Source: Pseudoteredinibacter isoporae_A | Lineage (GTDB): Bacteria > Pseudomonadota > Gammaproteobacteria > Pseudomonadales > Cellvibrionaceae | Length of the DNA: 64,000 bases | Direction: 5' to 3' | NCBI RefSeq assembly: GCF_040372805.1 | Contig: NZ_BAABWJ010000008.1 | Location: 1-64,000 of the forward strand | Shown here: piece by piece, positions 34,291 through 43,608 of the stretch | Layout of the letters: each line of letters begins with the position of its first letter | Numbering within the stretch: the stretch's first letter is position 1 | Translations under genes and position numbers: made by a program | Notes under the pieces: model-generated | The model's input: the letters and a program-made list of their open reading frames with translations, nothing else | Told to the model about the DNA's origin: nothing | Database searches by the model: none

Positions 34291-36300
34291 TCAAAGGGAG
34301 GGGAGTGTAAAATTTTTCAAAACCTGGTTCAGTTTATGACTGTATTCCTCCACCAGTTGTGCGGCTTCGTCCGTTTCTCGCATATTGTTAATGGCTTGTT
34401 GGGTCTCGCAACGAATTCGTTCAATACTATCGTTCATGTTTTTTGCTGCAGCGTTCTGTTGTTCTGTGGCTGAGGCTATTTGAGTGTTCATGGAGTTGAT
34501 TGTGCTCACCGACTGAGTGATGCTTTGAAGAGAATTGCTGGTGCTTTCAGCACTTGCGACGCTCTCATGGGTCTGCTGTTGCCCCTGTTTCATGACATTC
34601 ACCGCTTGCAGTGCGCCATCTTTTAATTTCTCCAGAAGGGCATTGATTTCGCCCGTTGAGTCTCGAGTGCGACCGGCGAGTGTTCTCACTTCGTCTGCCA
34701 CAACAGCGAATCCGCGCCCTTGTTCGCCTGCACGGGCTGCTTCAATCGCGGCATTTAGGGCAAGCAGATTGGTTTGCTCGGCGATGTCGTTGATCACTTG
34801 CACGATAGCGTCTACGCCTTTGGTGTCTTCTTCCAGAGTTTCGATGGTGATTGATGCCCCTTCAATCCGCCGGGCCAACATGTTGATGGAAGACATATTG
34901 TTTTCCATGATGGCGTAGCCATCGCGAGATTCCTGGTCGGCGGAATTTGCAGCCTCAGCGGCCATAGATGCACTTTGTGCCATGTTTTCTACGGTTCGAA
35001 ACATTTCCGTCATGGCGGTAACAACTTGTTCACTGATCTTCTCCTGGTTCTCCATTCCCTCATTGGTTCTCATTGAGCTGTTGGCAAGTTGTTTTGCGGC
35101 GCAGGCCAGACTGCTGGTCGCGTTTTGTACTTCGTGTAACAGCTTGCGCAGGCTGTCGGCCATCGTGTTGGTGGCTTTGGCAAGGTCAACCAATTCATCA
35201 TCGCCATTCATGTTTATATCCTGAAAATCTAAATTTCCGTTTGCGATGCTTTTATTGACAGCGAGTATTTGTTGTATTTTTCCGACAATAAACCGGCTCA
35301 AGCTGACTGCGATAAGCAATCCCAGAAAGAATGCAAGAATAGCAGCTGTGGCCAAAGTAACTCGTGAGAATCGGATGTTGTTGGCTAATGTGTCGACATC
35401 ACTTTTCATTAATTGGTTTTGGTTGTCGCGCATCTTCCGTAAAGTTTCTTGAATGGCGATGGCCTTGGGGGCGGCCTTGCTGCCTAGCCAGTGGTTGGCT
35501 AAATTCCAGTTGGGCATCTGTCTCAATTCAATAATATGGTCCGCGCTGTTTTTGAATTGCAGTCGGCTTTCTTTGTAGCGTTCCCAATGGTGGGCATCTA
35601 ATCGATTGCTTGAGTGATTAAGTGTCTCGAACAGTGTGTGGTTTTCTTGCCATTGATGGTGGTGCATGTCGAGATCGACCTGTCTACCGCTTTGCACAAA
35701 GGCGCGTAGACTCGCCATGCTTGAATGCAGGCTGCGAATACTGAGGCTGAGATTCTCGGTAATATGCGGACTTTGACCTGAGTGGATTGATGCCTGAGTC
35801 ATTTGGGTCAAAGCATCGGCGCCCATGTTGACTGCAGGATGAGTGGTTGAATTCAGTTGCGCCAATGCAGGAATGTTACCATTGGTGTGGGCGATGGTTT
35901 CAATCTCTTGTTGAGCTTGGCGAAACGCTTCTATGGTGTTCTTCATGTGTTGGAGCCGTTGGACATTGCTGGGATCGGTCCAATGAGTTGAGAGTTGTTC
36001 CAGTTCAGACATGCTGCGGTCGATCAATGCCCAGCCATTGGCGCGGTCAGTTTTGAATTTTTGTGCTTTGGCCGTGTCGTTACCCAATATGATATACCCG
36101 CGTAAACCAGCAAGCGTGATGTTAATGCCGTTTTCCAACTTAAGCCCAGAAATGACCGTGGGTTTACGCAAATGATTCAGGCGCGATTCTATTTTGGCAA
36201 TGTTGCTAATGTTGTAGAACAGGTAACCGTTACTGATCCCGGTTAAGATTAAAAGCACCGCAAAGCCCGCGAGCAGTTTCGCGTGAATTGATAAGCGCAT
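34291..36300 (-). CDS. Methyl-accepting chemotaxis protein
   Basis: About 669 residues from ATG 36300 (MRLSIHAKLLAGF), preceded by TTAGGGTGA; the in-frame GTG 36309 is less likely. TM1 is about residues 8-28, followed by a periplasmic helical sensor region to about 310 (helical-bundle type), TM2 (ATAAILAFFLGLLIAVSL), HAMP, and a coiled-coil signalling domain with the conserved hairpin EQTNLLALNAAIEAARAGEQGRGFAVVADEVRTLA. It senses ligands and signals through CheA/CheW. It lies next to the peptide-processing genes; a peptide-taxis role is only a suggestion. Confidence 0.93.
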   Translation of the reverse strand: MRLSIHAKLLAGFAVLLILTGISNGYLFYNISNIAKIESRLNHLRKPTVISGLKLENGINITLAGLRGYIILGNDTAKAQKFKTDRANGWALIDRSMSELEQLSTHWTDPSNVQRLQHMKNTIEAFRQAQQEIETIAHTNGNIPALAQLNSTTHPAVNMGADALTQMTQASIHSGQSPHITENLSLSIRSLHSSMASLRAFVQSGRQVDLDMHHHQWQENHTLFETLNHSSNRLDAHHWERYKESRLQFKNSADHIIELRQMPNWNLANHWLGSKAAPKAIAIQETLRKMRDNQNQLMKSDVDTLANNIRFSRVTLATAAILAFFLGLLIAVSLSRFIVGKIQQILAVNKSIANGNLDFQDINMNGDDELVDLAKATNTMADSLRKLLHEVQNATSSLACAAKQLANSSMRTNEGMENQEKISEQVVTAMTEMFRTVENMAQSASMAAEAANSADQESRDGYAIMENNMSSINMLARRIEGASITIETLEEDTKGVDAIVQVINDIAEQTNLLALNAAIEAARAGEQGRGFAVVADEVRTLAGRTRDSTGEINALLEKLKDGALQAVNVMKQGQQQTHESVASAESTSNSLQSITQSVSTINSMNTQIASATEQQNAAAKNMNDSIERIRCETQQAINNMRETDEAAQLVEEYSHKLNQVLKNFTLPSL

Positions 36301-36598
36301 ATTGATCACCCTAATCTTTAAATTATGTTGTATTAATCACTATAGGATGGCTTTCGCTAATGAACAAAAAGCTGGCGATAAATTTTACTTTGCTTAGGCC
36401 ATTAACTTAGGCCTTTTGACGTTCGCTTTTAAGGCGCAGTAATTTGCAGATTGTTGTCAAAAAAATAACTGCGTAAATACGACTGCCATATGGAGTGAGA
36501 AAGAAAGGGGGAGGAATCGGGTGCTAAAAGAAAGGAATTCGTGGGGCTAGGCTATCAGTCCAGGCGGCCACAGTGGCTGCCTGGATACCATCAAGAGA
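36301..36598. other. Spacer between rnt and the chemoreceptor
   Basis: About 300 bp. It holds the chemoreceptor promoter region, and a hairpin at 36560-36584 (arms CCAGGCGGCCAC and GTGGCTGCCTGG, one mismatch) just after the rnt stop on the minus strand. I see no coding frame with motifs. Confidence 0.4.
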
Positions 36599-37261
36599 TT
36601 AGCCATTTTCAGGCAGAGGCCAACCGCCCATGGATTGCCATTTGTTCACGATCAGACAAAACAGGTCTGCCGTTTTTTCAGCGTCATAAGCCGCGCTATG
36701 AGCTTGGCTGTTGCTGAATTCCATGCCTGCTGCGACACAGGCTTTCGCTAGTACGGTTTGCCCAAAGGCGAGACCGGCCAGTGTGGCGGTGTCGAAACAT
36801 GAGAATGGGTGAAAGGGGTTGCGCTTAATCTGGCAACGATCGGCGGCGGCATTGATAAACCCAAGGTCGAAGTGGGCATTGTGTGCAACCATTACCGCTC
36901 GGGTGCAGCCATTGGCTTTCACCGCTTTGCGAATCGAGGAAAAAATTTCCGGTAGGGCAATCATTTCAGGTTGTGCATCTCGATCCGGACTGGATGGGTC
37001 GATGCCCGTAAAATCCAAAGCCGATTGCTCAATGTTGGCGCCCTCGAATGGATCCAAATGGCAGGCGAAAGTTTCATCGCGATGAAGTGTCCCGTCGTCA
37101 TCCATGCGTAGGGTCACCGCGGCGACTTCTAGCAGGGCGTCGGTATGGGCGTTAAAACCGCCGGTCTCAACATCCACGATCACGGGTAAAAATCCGCGAA
37201 AGCGTTGTGCAAAAAGCGTTTTAATTTCCGGTGTTTCTTCGGCCGGGGTCATGACTGCCAC
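36599..37261 (-). CDS. rnt: Ribonuclease T
   Basis: 220 residues. A DEDDh 3'-5' exoribonuclease that trims tRNA and other stable RNA 3' ends, including removal of the terminal A of CCA. Active-site motifs: ExoI DVETGG (in VIVDVETGGFNAHTDALLE), ExoII HNAHFDLGFI and ExoIII with HSAAYDAEKTADLF. The N-terminal extension before RFRGFLPVIVD is slightly longer than in E. coli (215 residues). It lies 24 bp downstream of pyrC on the same strand, as in Pseudomonas. Confidence 0.95.
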   Translation of the reverse strand: MAVMTPAEETPEIKTLFAQRFRGFLPVIVDVETGGFNAHTDALLEVAAVTLRMDDDGTLHRDETFACHLDPFEGANIEQSALDFTGIDPSSPDRDAQPEMIALPEIFSSIRKAVKANGCTRAVMVAHNAHFDLGFINAAADRCQIKRNPFHPFSCFDTATLAGLAFGQTVLAKACVAAGMEFSNSQAHSAAYDAEKTADLFCLIVNKWQSMGGWPLPENG

Positions 37262-37285
37262 ACTTGCTCCTTAGTGAATCCGTTT

Positions 37286-38320
37286 TTATTGGGCTACACG
37301 CCAGCGTAGAGTTTCACCTGCGCGCAGGGGCACAAGGTCGCTGTCGCCAAAGTCCATGCTGTCGGGCACTGTCCAGTCTTCACGAACCAGGGTGATGGTA
37401 TCGTCATGACGGGGCAAGCCATAGAAATCTGGGCCAAAGTGGCTCGCAAAACCTTCCAGCTTATCCAGAGCGTTGGCGTCTTCAAAGGCTTCCGCGTACA
37501 GCTCGATTGCCGCATAGGCGGTGTACGCTCCAGCGCAACCGCAGGCCGCTTCTTTGGCGTGTTTGGCGTGCGGGGCTGAATCAGTACCCAGGAAGAATTT
37601 TGGGCTGCCACTGCATGCAGCGGCAATCAAGGCGTCCTGATGACTGGAGCGCTTGAGAATTGGCAGGCAGTAGTAGTGCGGGCGAATACCACCGGCCAGC
37701 ATATGGTTGCGATTGTAGAGTAAGTGGTGGGCGGTAATGGTCGCCGCCATGTTCTCGCCTGCGGCATTGACGAAGTCTGCGGCGTCTTTGGTGGTGATAT
37801 GTTCCAGAACCATTTTCAGCTCCGGAAAATCTTTATTCAGCTGCTGCAAGGTTGAATCGATGAACCGTTGTTCGCGATCAAAGATGTCGATGCTGCTGTC
37901 TGTTACTTCGCCGTGCAGGCAAAAACGAATGCCGTGTTTTTGCATCGCTTCCAGTGCGGGATAGACGTTTTTAATGTCGGTCACGCCGGAATCGGAATTG
38001 GTTGTGGCTCCGGCTGGATAGAGCTTGCAGGCAACAACGCCGGCTTCTTTGGCTCGGGCGATATCTTCGGCACGGGTGTTGTCAGTGAGATAGAGCACCA
38101 TCAAAGGATCGAAAGAAGAGCCTGCTGGGCGTGCTGCGAGGATACGTTCTTTGTAGGCCAGAGCTTGTTCAGCTCGAATCACCGGTGGAACCAGATTGGG
38201 CATGATAATGGCGCGTCCAAAATAACGGGCGGCATCAGGTACTGTATGCTCCAGAACTTGGCCATCACGTAGATGGATGTGCCAATCATCGGGGCGACAA
38301 ATAGTAAGGCTTTGGCTCAT
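37286..38320 (-). CDS. pyrC: Dihydroorotase (class II)
   Basis: 344 residues. It interconverts N-carbamoylaspartate and dihydroorotate in pyrimidine synthesis. Zinc ligands appear in PDDWHIHLRDG, the carboxylated lysine is in VACKLYPAGATTNSDSGV, FCLHGEVTD and EHITTKDA supply histidines, and the catalytic Asp is in LGTDSAPH. Size matches E. coli PyrC (348). It overlaps no neighbour and precedes rnt by 24 bp; motY is divergent. Confidence 0.97.
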   Translation of the reverse strand: MSQSLTICRPDDWHIHLRDGQVLEHTVPDAARYFGRAIIMPNLVPPVIRAEQALAYKERILAARPAGSSFDPLMVLYLTDNTRAEDIARAKEAGVVACKLYPAGATTNSDSGVTDIKNVYPALEAMQKHGIRFCLHGEVTDSSIDIFDREQRFIDSTLQQLNKDFPELKMVLEHITTKDAADFVNAAGENMAATITAHHLLYNRNHMLAGGIRPHYYCLPILKRSSHQDALIAAACSGSPKFFLGTDSAPHAKHAKEAACGCAGAYTAYAAIELYAEAFEDANALDKLEGFASHFGPDFYGLPRHDDTITLVREDWTVPDSMDFGDSDLVPLRAGETLRWRVAQ

Positions 38321-38506
38321 GCAGGGTCCTTGTGTGCTCTTAGGCTGAATCAGGTCTCACAAATGGCAGTAATGTCTGCGCTGTGACGCGGCATCCTACC
38401 AAAATCAAGGCTAAAGCACATTAGCTAGATGCCGATATTCTTAGTCGAAGGCACCGAAATCGCTTATTAGCGAGCATTTTACGACATAGATTGTGAGGGT
38501 AGGGGT

Positions 38507-39436
38507 ATGACAAGGCAGCAAGTAAAAATTATGCGCCGTTTGGACCTTGGTCTGCCAGCCTTGTGTTTATTGGTGTTTTTCTGTTTTCTCCTGGTGGGTC
38601 GAGCCGAGGCCATGCGTTACGAGGCCGGTTTTGATAAGGCTAATTGGGAGAGTGAATCTTCCATCTTTGAATGCCGCATGAGTCAGATGGTACCGGAGTA
38701 TGGTCAGGTGGTGTTCTATCGGCGAGCTGGCGAGAAGCAGCAATTCTTTTTAGACACCAAAACCGTTTTCTTCAAGCGGGGCAAGGGGGCGCTGCAAATC
38801 ACCGGTCCGGTCTGGAAGCCGCGGTCGGCCGTGCAGAATCTTGGCTATATCGATGTGGTGGAATCCAAGCGTCCTGTCACATTGGGCCCCAGGCTCTCTG
38901 AGCGCATCATGGCGGAGCTGGGCCGGGGGCAGCAGGTAGTGATTACCCGCAAGCCTTGGTATGGCGCGAAAGAATCGCTGTCCGTAGCGTTTAACTCTTT
39001 GAACTACCGCCCGGTTTACGACAATTATCTGAGCTGTGTTGCTGGCTTGTTGCCAGTTAATTTTGATCAGGTAGAGAGAACGACTCTGCATTTTGGCGGC
39101 TCGAGAGAAACCCTGAGTGCAGGGCAGAAGGCCTCCCTGGATCGCATTGTGATCTACGCGAAGGCCGATAATGAAGTCTCTACCTATTACATCGACGGCC
39201 ATACCGATAGCCGAGGTATTATGGCGGAGAACCTTGAGTTGTCGAAAAAACGTGCAGAGCAGGTGGCTGACTATCTGCTGAGGGCCGGCTTGGATAAAAA
39301 TAAAATTCAGGTGCGCTGGCATGGTGAGCGTTACCCGGTGGCTTCTAATCGCAGCGCCAAAGGGCGCGCAGCCAATCGGCGGGTTACGGTAAGACTGGAA
39401 AAGGGTGAGGCCTCTCTGGACGTCGCTTCGCGCTGA
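38507..39436 (+). CDS. motY: MotY-like flagellar OmpA-family protein
   Basis: 309 residues. A signal peptide (about residues 10-35, LGLPALCLLVFFCFLLVGRAEA) precedes the MotY N-terminal domain (MRYEAGFDKANWESES, CRMSQMVPEYGQVVFYRRAGE). The C-terminal OmpA domain (about 205-300) carries YIDGHTDSRGIMAENLELSKKRAEQVADYLL, which binds peptidoglycan. MotY forms the T ring of sodium-type polar flagellar motors and is required for MotAB/PomAB stator assembly. The pyrC/rnt neighbourhood matches Pseudomonas. GAGGGTAGGGG precedes the ATG. Confidence 0.9.
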   Translation: MTRQQVKIMRRLDLGLPALCLLVFFCFLLVGRAEAMRYEAGFDKANWESESSIFECRMSQMVPEYGQVVFYRRAGEKQQFFLDTKTVFFKRGKGALQITGPVWKPRSAVQNLGYIDVVESKRPVTLGPRLSERIMAELGRGQQVVITRKPWYGAKESLSVAFNSLNYRPVYDNYLSCVAGLLPVNFDQVERTTLHFGGSRETLSAGQKASLDRIVIYAKADNEVSTYYIDGHTDSRGIMAENLELSKKRAEQVADYLLRAGLDKNKIQVRWHGERYPVASNRSAKGRAANRRVTVRLEKGEASLDVASR

Positions 39437-39814
39437 AATCTGATATTAAGCTGTTTCCCCTTCTGTTTTTCCGGCGCCGCAGGTGCTGGATGGAAACTTT
39501 TCTGTAAGCTTTGGTCTTCAATATGGCTTGCTGAGCATTCTTCTCGGTGGGCCCTATCCCATTTGTAGTAGAAGTTTTGCTCTAATGTATAGGGATATTT
39601 CTGTGAAATATTTATCCTCCTATGTATAATACGTGCGCCAAATTTTAGGTCAGATTTGCGCAAAATGCTTACTTTTAGACCATAATTTGGCCTGAGTTGA
39701 AGACTGCGAAACGAAATGGCGACCAACAGCCATCCGCCCGAGGGAAGAACCTGGGGCAATAATCGGCTTTGTAAGATGCAAGCCAGAATTATCGATCCAT
39801 AGCGGGAGACAATT
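39437..39814. other. Intergenic region upstream of argG
   Basis: About 380 bp. A consensus TATAAT occurs at 39625-39630, 185 bp before argG, and is the best -10 candidate. No convincing -35 or clear ARG box was found, and no coding frame shows motifs. Confidence 0.4.
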
Positions 39815-41038
39815 ATGTCCTCAGTAAAGAAAGTTGTGTTGGCCTATTCCGGTGGTTTGGATACGTCCGTCATCGTACGTTGGTTGCAAGAGACCTATAA
39901 CTGTGAGGTAGTGACCTTTACTGCCGACATCGGCCAGGGCGAAGAAGTGGAGCCGGCGCGAGCCAAGGCCGAAGCCCTGGGCGTGAAAGAAATCTATATT
40001 GACGATCTGCGCGAAGAATTTGCTCGCGATTTTGTCTTCCCGATGTTCCGTGCGAACACCATCTACGAAGGTGAGTACCTGCTGGGTACCTCGATTGCCC
40101 GTCCGCTGATTGCCAAGCGTTTGATCGAGATTGCAAATGAGACCGGTGCTGATGCGATCTCCCACGGTGCGACCGGTAAGGGTAATGACCAAGTACGCTT
40201 TGAGCTGGGTGCTTACGCACTGAAGCCGGGTATTCAGGTTATCGCCCCCTGGCGTGAGTGGGACCTGACCTCCCGCGAAACTCTGATGAAATACTGTGAA
40301 GAACACAATATCCCTGTGGACTTCGCCAGCAGTAAAAAGAAATCCCCGTATTCCATGGACGCTAACCTACTGCACATCTCCTATGAAGGTGGCAATTTGG
40401 AAGATCCATGGTGGGAAGCTAATGACGCCGAAATGTGGCGTTGGAGCGTTTCTCCAGAAGAGGCGCCAGATGAGCCTACCTATCTGGAATTGACCTACGA
40501 AAAAGGCGACATCGTTGCGATCAATGGCGAAGCCATGAGCCCGGCCACGGTTATTGAGTACCTGAACAAGGTCGGCGGTGAAAACGGTGTGGGTCGCCTT
40601 GATATCGTTGAAAACCGCTACGTCGGCATGAAATCCCGCGGTTGTTATGAAACTCCCGGTGGCACAATCATGCTGAAAGCGCACCGTGGCATCGAATCTC
40701 TGACATTGGATCGTGAAGCCGCTCACTTGAAAGACGAGCTGATGCCCAAGTATGCGGAATTGATTTACAACGGTTACTGGTGGAGCCCCGAGCGCAAAAT
40801 GCTGCAAGCCGCCATTGATGAGTCCCAGCAGCATGTGAACGGTGATGTGCGTGTGAAGCTATACAAAGGCGGCGTATCTGTCGTCGGGCGTCGCAGTGCC
40901 GATAGCCTGTTCGATGAGGCGATCGCAACCTTTGAAGATGATGCAGGCGCCTATGACCAGAAGGACGCTGAGGGCTTTATTCGCTTAAATTCTCTGCGTT
41001 TACGAATTGCGGCCGATAAAGGTCGAAATAACTTATAA
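39815..41038 (+). CDS. argG: Argininosuccinate synthase
   Basis: 407 residues. It joins citrulline and aspartate, completing with ArgF and ArgD the arginine pathway in this window. The N-type ATP-pyrophosphatase P-loop is AYSGGLDTSVI (residues 9-19). Other conserved segments are HGATGKGNDQVRFE, SPYSMDANLLHISYEGG and the YTPGG-like YETPGGTIML. CGGGAGAC precedes the ATG at good spacing. It sits directly upstream of the cbb3 oxidase operon with its own promoter. Confidence 0.98.
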   Translation: MSSVKKVVLAYSGGLDTSVIVRWLQETYNCEVVTFTADIGQGEEVEPARAKAEALGVKEIYIDDLREEFARDFVFPMFRANTIYEGEYLLGTSIARPLIAKRLIEIANETGADAISHGATGKGNDQVRFELGAYALKPGIQVIAPWREWDLTSRETLMKYCEEHNIPVDFASSKKKSPYSMDANLLHISYEGGNLEDPWWEANDAEMWRWSVSPEEAPDEPTYLELTYEKGDIVAINGEAMSPATVIEYLNKVGGENGVGRLDIVENRYVGMKSRGCYETPGGTIMLKAHRGIESLTLDREAAHLKDELMPKYAELIYNGYWWSPERKMLQAAIDESQQHVNGDVRVKLYKGGVSVVGRRSADSLFDEAIATFEDDAGAYDQKDAEGFIRLNSLRLRIAADKGRNNL

Positions 41039-41149
41039 AAGCTGGCAACAGTGAATAATTAGCCCATACTCCATGGATGGAGTGGGATAGACCGCATTTA
41101 GCCTGCAGGCCATCTAGGAAGAAAATTGCTCGCCGGTAGCCGGTCTTTG

Positions 41150-41191
41150 TTGATCGTAATCAAGTGATATAAACCTGACATCGTAGATAAT
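41150..41191 (+). promoter_or_regulatory. Anr/FNR box and promoter of ccoNOQP
   Basis: TTGATCGTAATCAA (41150-41163) is a perfect match to TTGATNNNNATCAA. A -10-like GATAAT lies at 41186-41191, placing the box centre near -41.5, the class II activator position. Confidence 0.85.
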
Positions 41192-41314
41192 TTGCGGTGC
41201 ATTGGGGTAATTAAAGAAGTATCCAGTGACAGCCTGAGTCCCCCCACGGTGAAACAGGACGTTGTTTGATCAAAAAAGAATCCTCAATTCTTAAAATCAA
41301 TTAGGAAAGTCGCT

Positions 41315-42757
41315 ATGAGTAGTAACTTGGCAACCGCTGGTGAGCAGCCGGCATACAACTACGATATAGTACGTAAATTCGCCGTGATGACCGTCGTTTG
41401 GGGCGTGGTCGGAATGTCGGTGGGCGTACTGATCGCGTCACAGCTAGCCTGGCCGCAGCTGAATGACATTATGCAACCGTTTACGCACTTTGGTCGCTTG
41501 CGCCCATTACACACCAATGCGGTTATTTTTGCGTTTGGTGGCTGTGCTCTGTTTGCAACCTCTTATTACGTAGTACAACGTACCTGTCAGGCACCTTTAT
41601 GGGGTGGCTTTTTGGTACCGTTTACCTTTTGGGGTTGGCAGCTGGTGATTGTATTGGCCGCCGTGACGCTGCCATTGGGGATGACCTCTTCCAAAGAGTA
41701 CGCTGAGTTGGAGTGGCCGATTGATATTCTGATCACGTTGGTCTGGGTGTCCTACGGTATTGTATTCTTCGGTACGATCATCAAACGAAAAACCTCCCAC
41801 ATCTATGTGGCGAACTGGTTCTTCGGTGCCTTTATTCTGACCGTAGCGATTCTGCACGTAGTGAACTCAGCGGCGATTCCTGTCACGTTGACCAAATCCT
41901 ACTCGGCCTACGCCGGTGCGATGGATGCAATGATCCAGTGGTGGTACGGCCACAATGCGGTAGGCTTCTTCCTGACAGCGGGCTTCCTGGGTATCATGTA
42001 TTACTTCGTACCGAAGCAGGCTGAGCGTCCGGTTTACTCCTATCGTCTTTCCATCATCCATTTCTGGGCCTTGATCTCTCTGTACATCTGGGCTGGTCCT
42101 CACCACTTGCACTACACGGCTTTGCCTGACTGGACTCAAGGTGTTGGTATGGTGATGTCCCTGATTCTGTTGGCTCCGTCCTGGGGTGGCATGATTAACG
42201 GCATCATGACCCTGTCTGGCGCATGGCACAAACTGCGCACTGACCCAACACTTCGCTTCTTGGTGGTTTCATTGTCTTTCTACGGTATGTCTACCTTTGA
42301 AGGTCCAATGATGTCTATCAAGACAGTAAACGCTTTGTCTCACTACACTGACTGGACAATTGGTCACGTACACTCCGGCGCGCTTGGCTGGGTTGCTATG
42401 GTGTCTATTGGCGCTTTGTATCACTTGATTCCTGCTTTGCTGGGTCGCAAGGATATGTGGAGTGTGAAGTTGGTGAATATGCACTTCTGGATGGCAACCA
42501 TCGGTACTGTACTGTACATCGCCTCCATGTGGGTAAACGGCATTATGCAGGGCTTGATGTGGCGTGCATTCAATGCTGACGGCACCTTGACCTACAGCTT
42601 TGTAGAATCTGTAGAAGCCAGTTACCCCGGTCACTATGTTCGTGTACTGGGTGGCTTTATCTTCCTGCTGGGCATGTTTTTTATGGCGTATAACACCTAC
42701 CGCACATTCCAAGCTGAATCTGAAAATGCAACGGCTGCACAGCCTCAGTCAGCGTAA
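41315..42757 (+). CDS. ccoN: cbb3-type cytochrome c oxidase subunit I
   Basis: 480 residues, twelve membrane segments. It holds the low-spin haem b, high-spin haem b3 and CuB where O2 is reduced. Histidine ligands are in THFGRLRPLHTNAV and WWYGHNAVGFFLTAGFLG, and in HHLHYTALPDW and TIGHVHSGALGWVAM. The high-affinity cbb3 enzyme supports respiration at low oxygen, consistent with the Anr/FNR site upstream. First gene of ccoNOQP. Confidence 0.98.
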   Translation: MSSNLATAGEQPAYNYDIVRKFAVMTVVWGVVGMSVGVLIASQLAWPQLNDIMQPFTHFGRLRPLHTNAVIFAFGGCALFATSYYVVQRTCQAPLWGGFLVPFTFWGWQLVIVLAAVTLPLGMTSSKEYAELEWPIDILITLVWVSYGIVFFGTIIKRKTSHIYVANWFFGAFILTVAILHVVNSAAIPVTLTKSYSAYAGAMDAMIQWWYGHNAVGFFLTAGFLGIMYYFVPKQAERPVYSYRLSIIHFWALISLYIWAGPHHLHYTALPDWTQGVGMVMSLILLAPSWGGMINGIMTLSGAWHKLRTDPTLRFLVVSLSFYGMSTFEGPMMSIKTVNALSHYTDWTIGHVHSGALGWVAMVSIGALYHLIPALLGRKDMWSVKLVNMHFWMATIGTVLYIASMWVNGIMQGLMWRAFNADGTLTYSFVESVEASYPGHYVRVLGGFIFLLGMFFMAYNTYRTFQAESENATAAQPQSA

Positions 42758-42775
42758 GGTAGAGGAGAGATAACC

Positions 42776-43387
42776 GTGAAGAATCACGATAAAGTAGAAA
42801 AAAATATCGGCCTGATGATGATCCTGATGGTCGTGGCCATCAGTTTCGGTGCGCTGGTTGAAATCGTGCCTCAGTTCTTTAACAAAGCGACGACTGAGCC
42901 GATTGAAGGTCTGAAACCATACACTGCCTTGCAGCTGGAAGGTCGTGATATTTACATCCGTGAAGGTTGTAACGTATGTCACTCCCAGATGGTGCGCCCA
43001 TTCCGCTCTGAGACCGAGCGTTATGGACACTATTCAGTGGCGGGTGAGTCGGTCTATGACCACCCATTCCTGTGGGGCTCTAAGCGTACCGGTCCAGACT
43101 TGGCCCGTGTTGGCGGTCGTTACTCTGATGAGTGGCATCGTGCACACTTGTACAACCCACGAAATGTAGTCCCTGAATCCAACATGCCTGCTTTCCCTTG
43201 GTTGTTTGACAATGTGTTAGATCACAAGGTCACACCTAAGAAAATGGAAGCATTGCGTGCCTTGGGTGTGCCTTACACCGATGCAGATATTGCAGGTGCT
43301 GAGGAAGCTGTAAAAGACAAAACCGAAATTCAAGCTTTGGTGGCGTATTTGCAGAACCTGGGTTTGTTGTTGAAACAGAAGCGTTAA
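42776..43387 (+). CDS. ccoO: cbb3-type cytochrome c oxidase subunit II (mono-haem)
   Basis: 203 residues. GTG start at 42776 with AGAGGAGAG upstream. One N-terminal membrane anchor (IGLMMILMVVAISFGALVEIV) precedes a periplasmic domain with the haem c site CNVCH in EGCNVCHSQMVRPF. It passes electrons from CcoP to CcoN. It follows ccoN by 18 bp. Confidence 0.97.
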   Translation: MKNHDKVEKNIGLMMILMVVAISFGALVEIVPQFFNKATTEPIEGLKPYTALQLEGRDIYIREGCNVCHSQMVRPFRSETERYGHYSVAGESVYDHPFLWGSKRTGPDLARVGGRYSDEWHRAHLYNPRNVVPESNMPAFPWLFDNVLDHKVTPKKMEALRALGVPYTDADIAGAEEAVKDKTEIQALVAYLQNLGLLLKQKR

Positions 43388-43404
43388 TAACTGGGTAAAG
43401 CGTT

Positions 43405-43596
43405 ATGGATATTAACGATTGGCGTGGCATATCAACCGTCTTTTTGATGATTGTTTTTATTGCAACCTGGATTTGGTTGTGGAGTAGCAAGCGTAAGAAG
43501 GGATTTGATGAAGCTGCAAACTTACCGTTCGCTGACGAAGAGGAACATCAACAGTCGGCAACAGAAAAAGACGCTCGTTCCAGCAACGCTGAATAA
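43405..43596 (+). CDS. ccoQ: cbb3-type oxidase subunit CcoQ/FixQ
   Basis: 63 residues with one membrane helix (GISTVFLMIVFIATWIWLWSS) and a charged cytoplasmic tail. CcoQ stabilises the CcoNOP complex. Position between ccoO and ccoP is the basis for the name, together with the SSKRKKGFDEAANLPFADEE tail typical of the family. Confidence 0.93.
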   Translation: MDINDWRGISTVFLMIVFIATWIWLWSSKRKKGFDEAANLPFADEEEHQQSATEKDARSSNAE

Positions 43597-43608
43597 AGGT
43601 ATTTGAAT

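Noticed and set aside
39590..39640. ARG box before argG
   Set aside because: The best candidate (TGTGAAATATTTATCC) deviates in the right half and cannot be aligned convincingly with the consensus.
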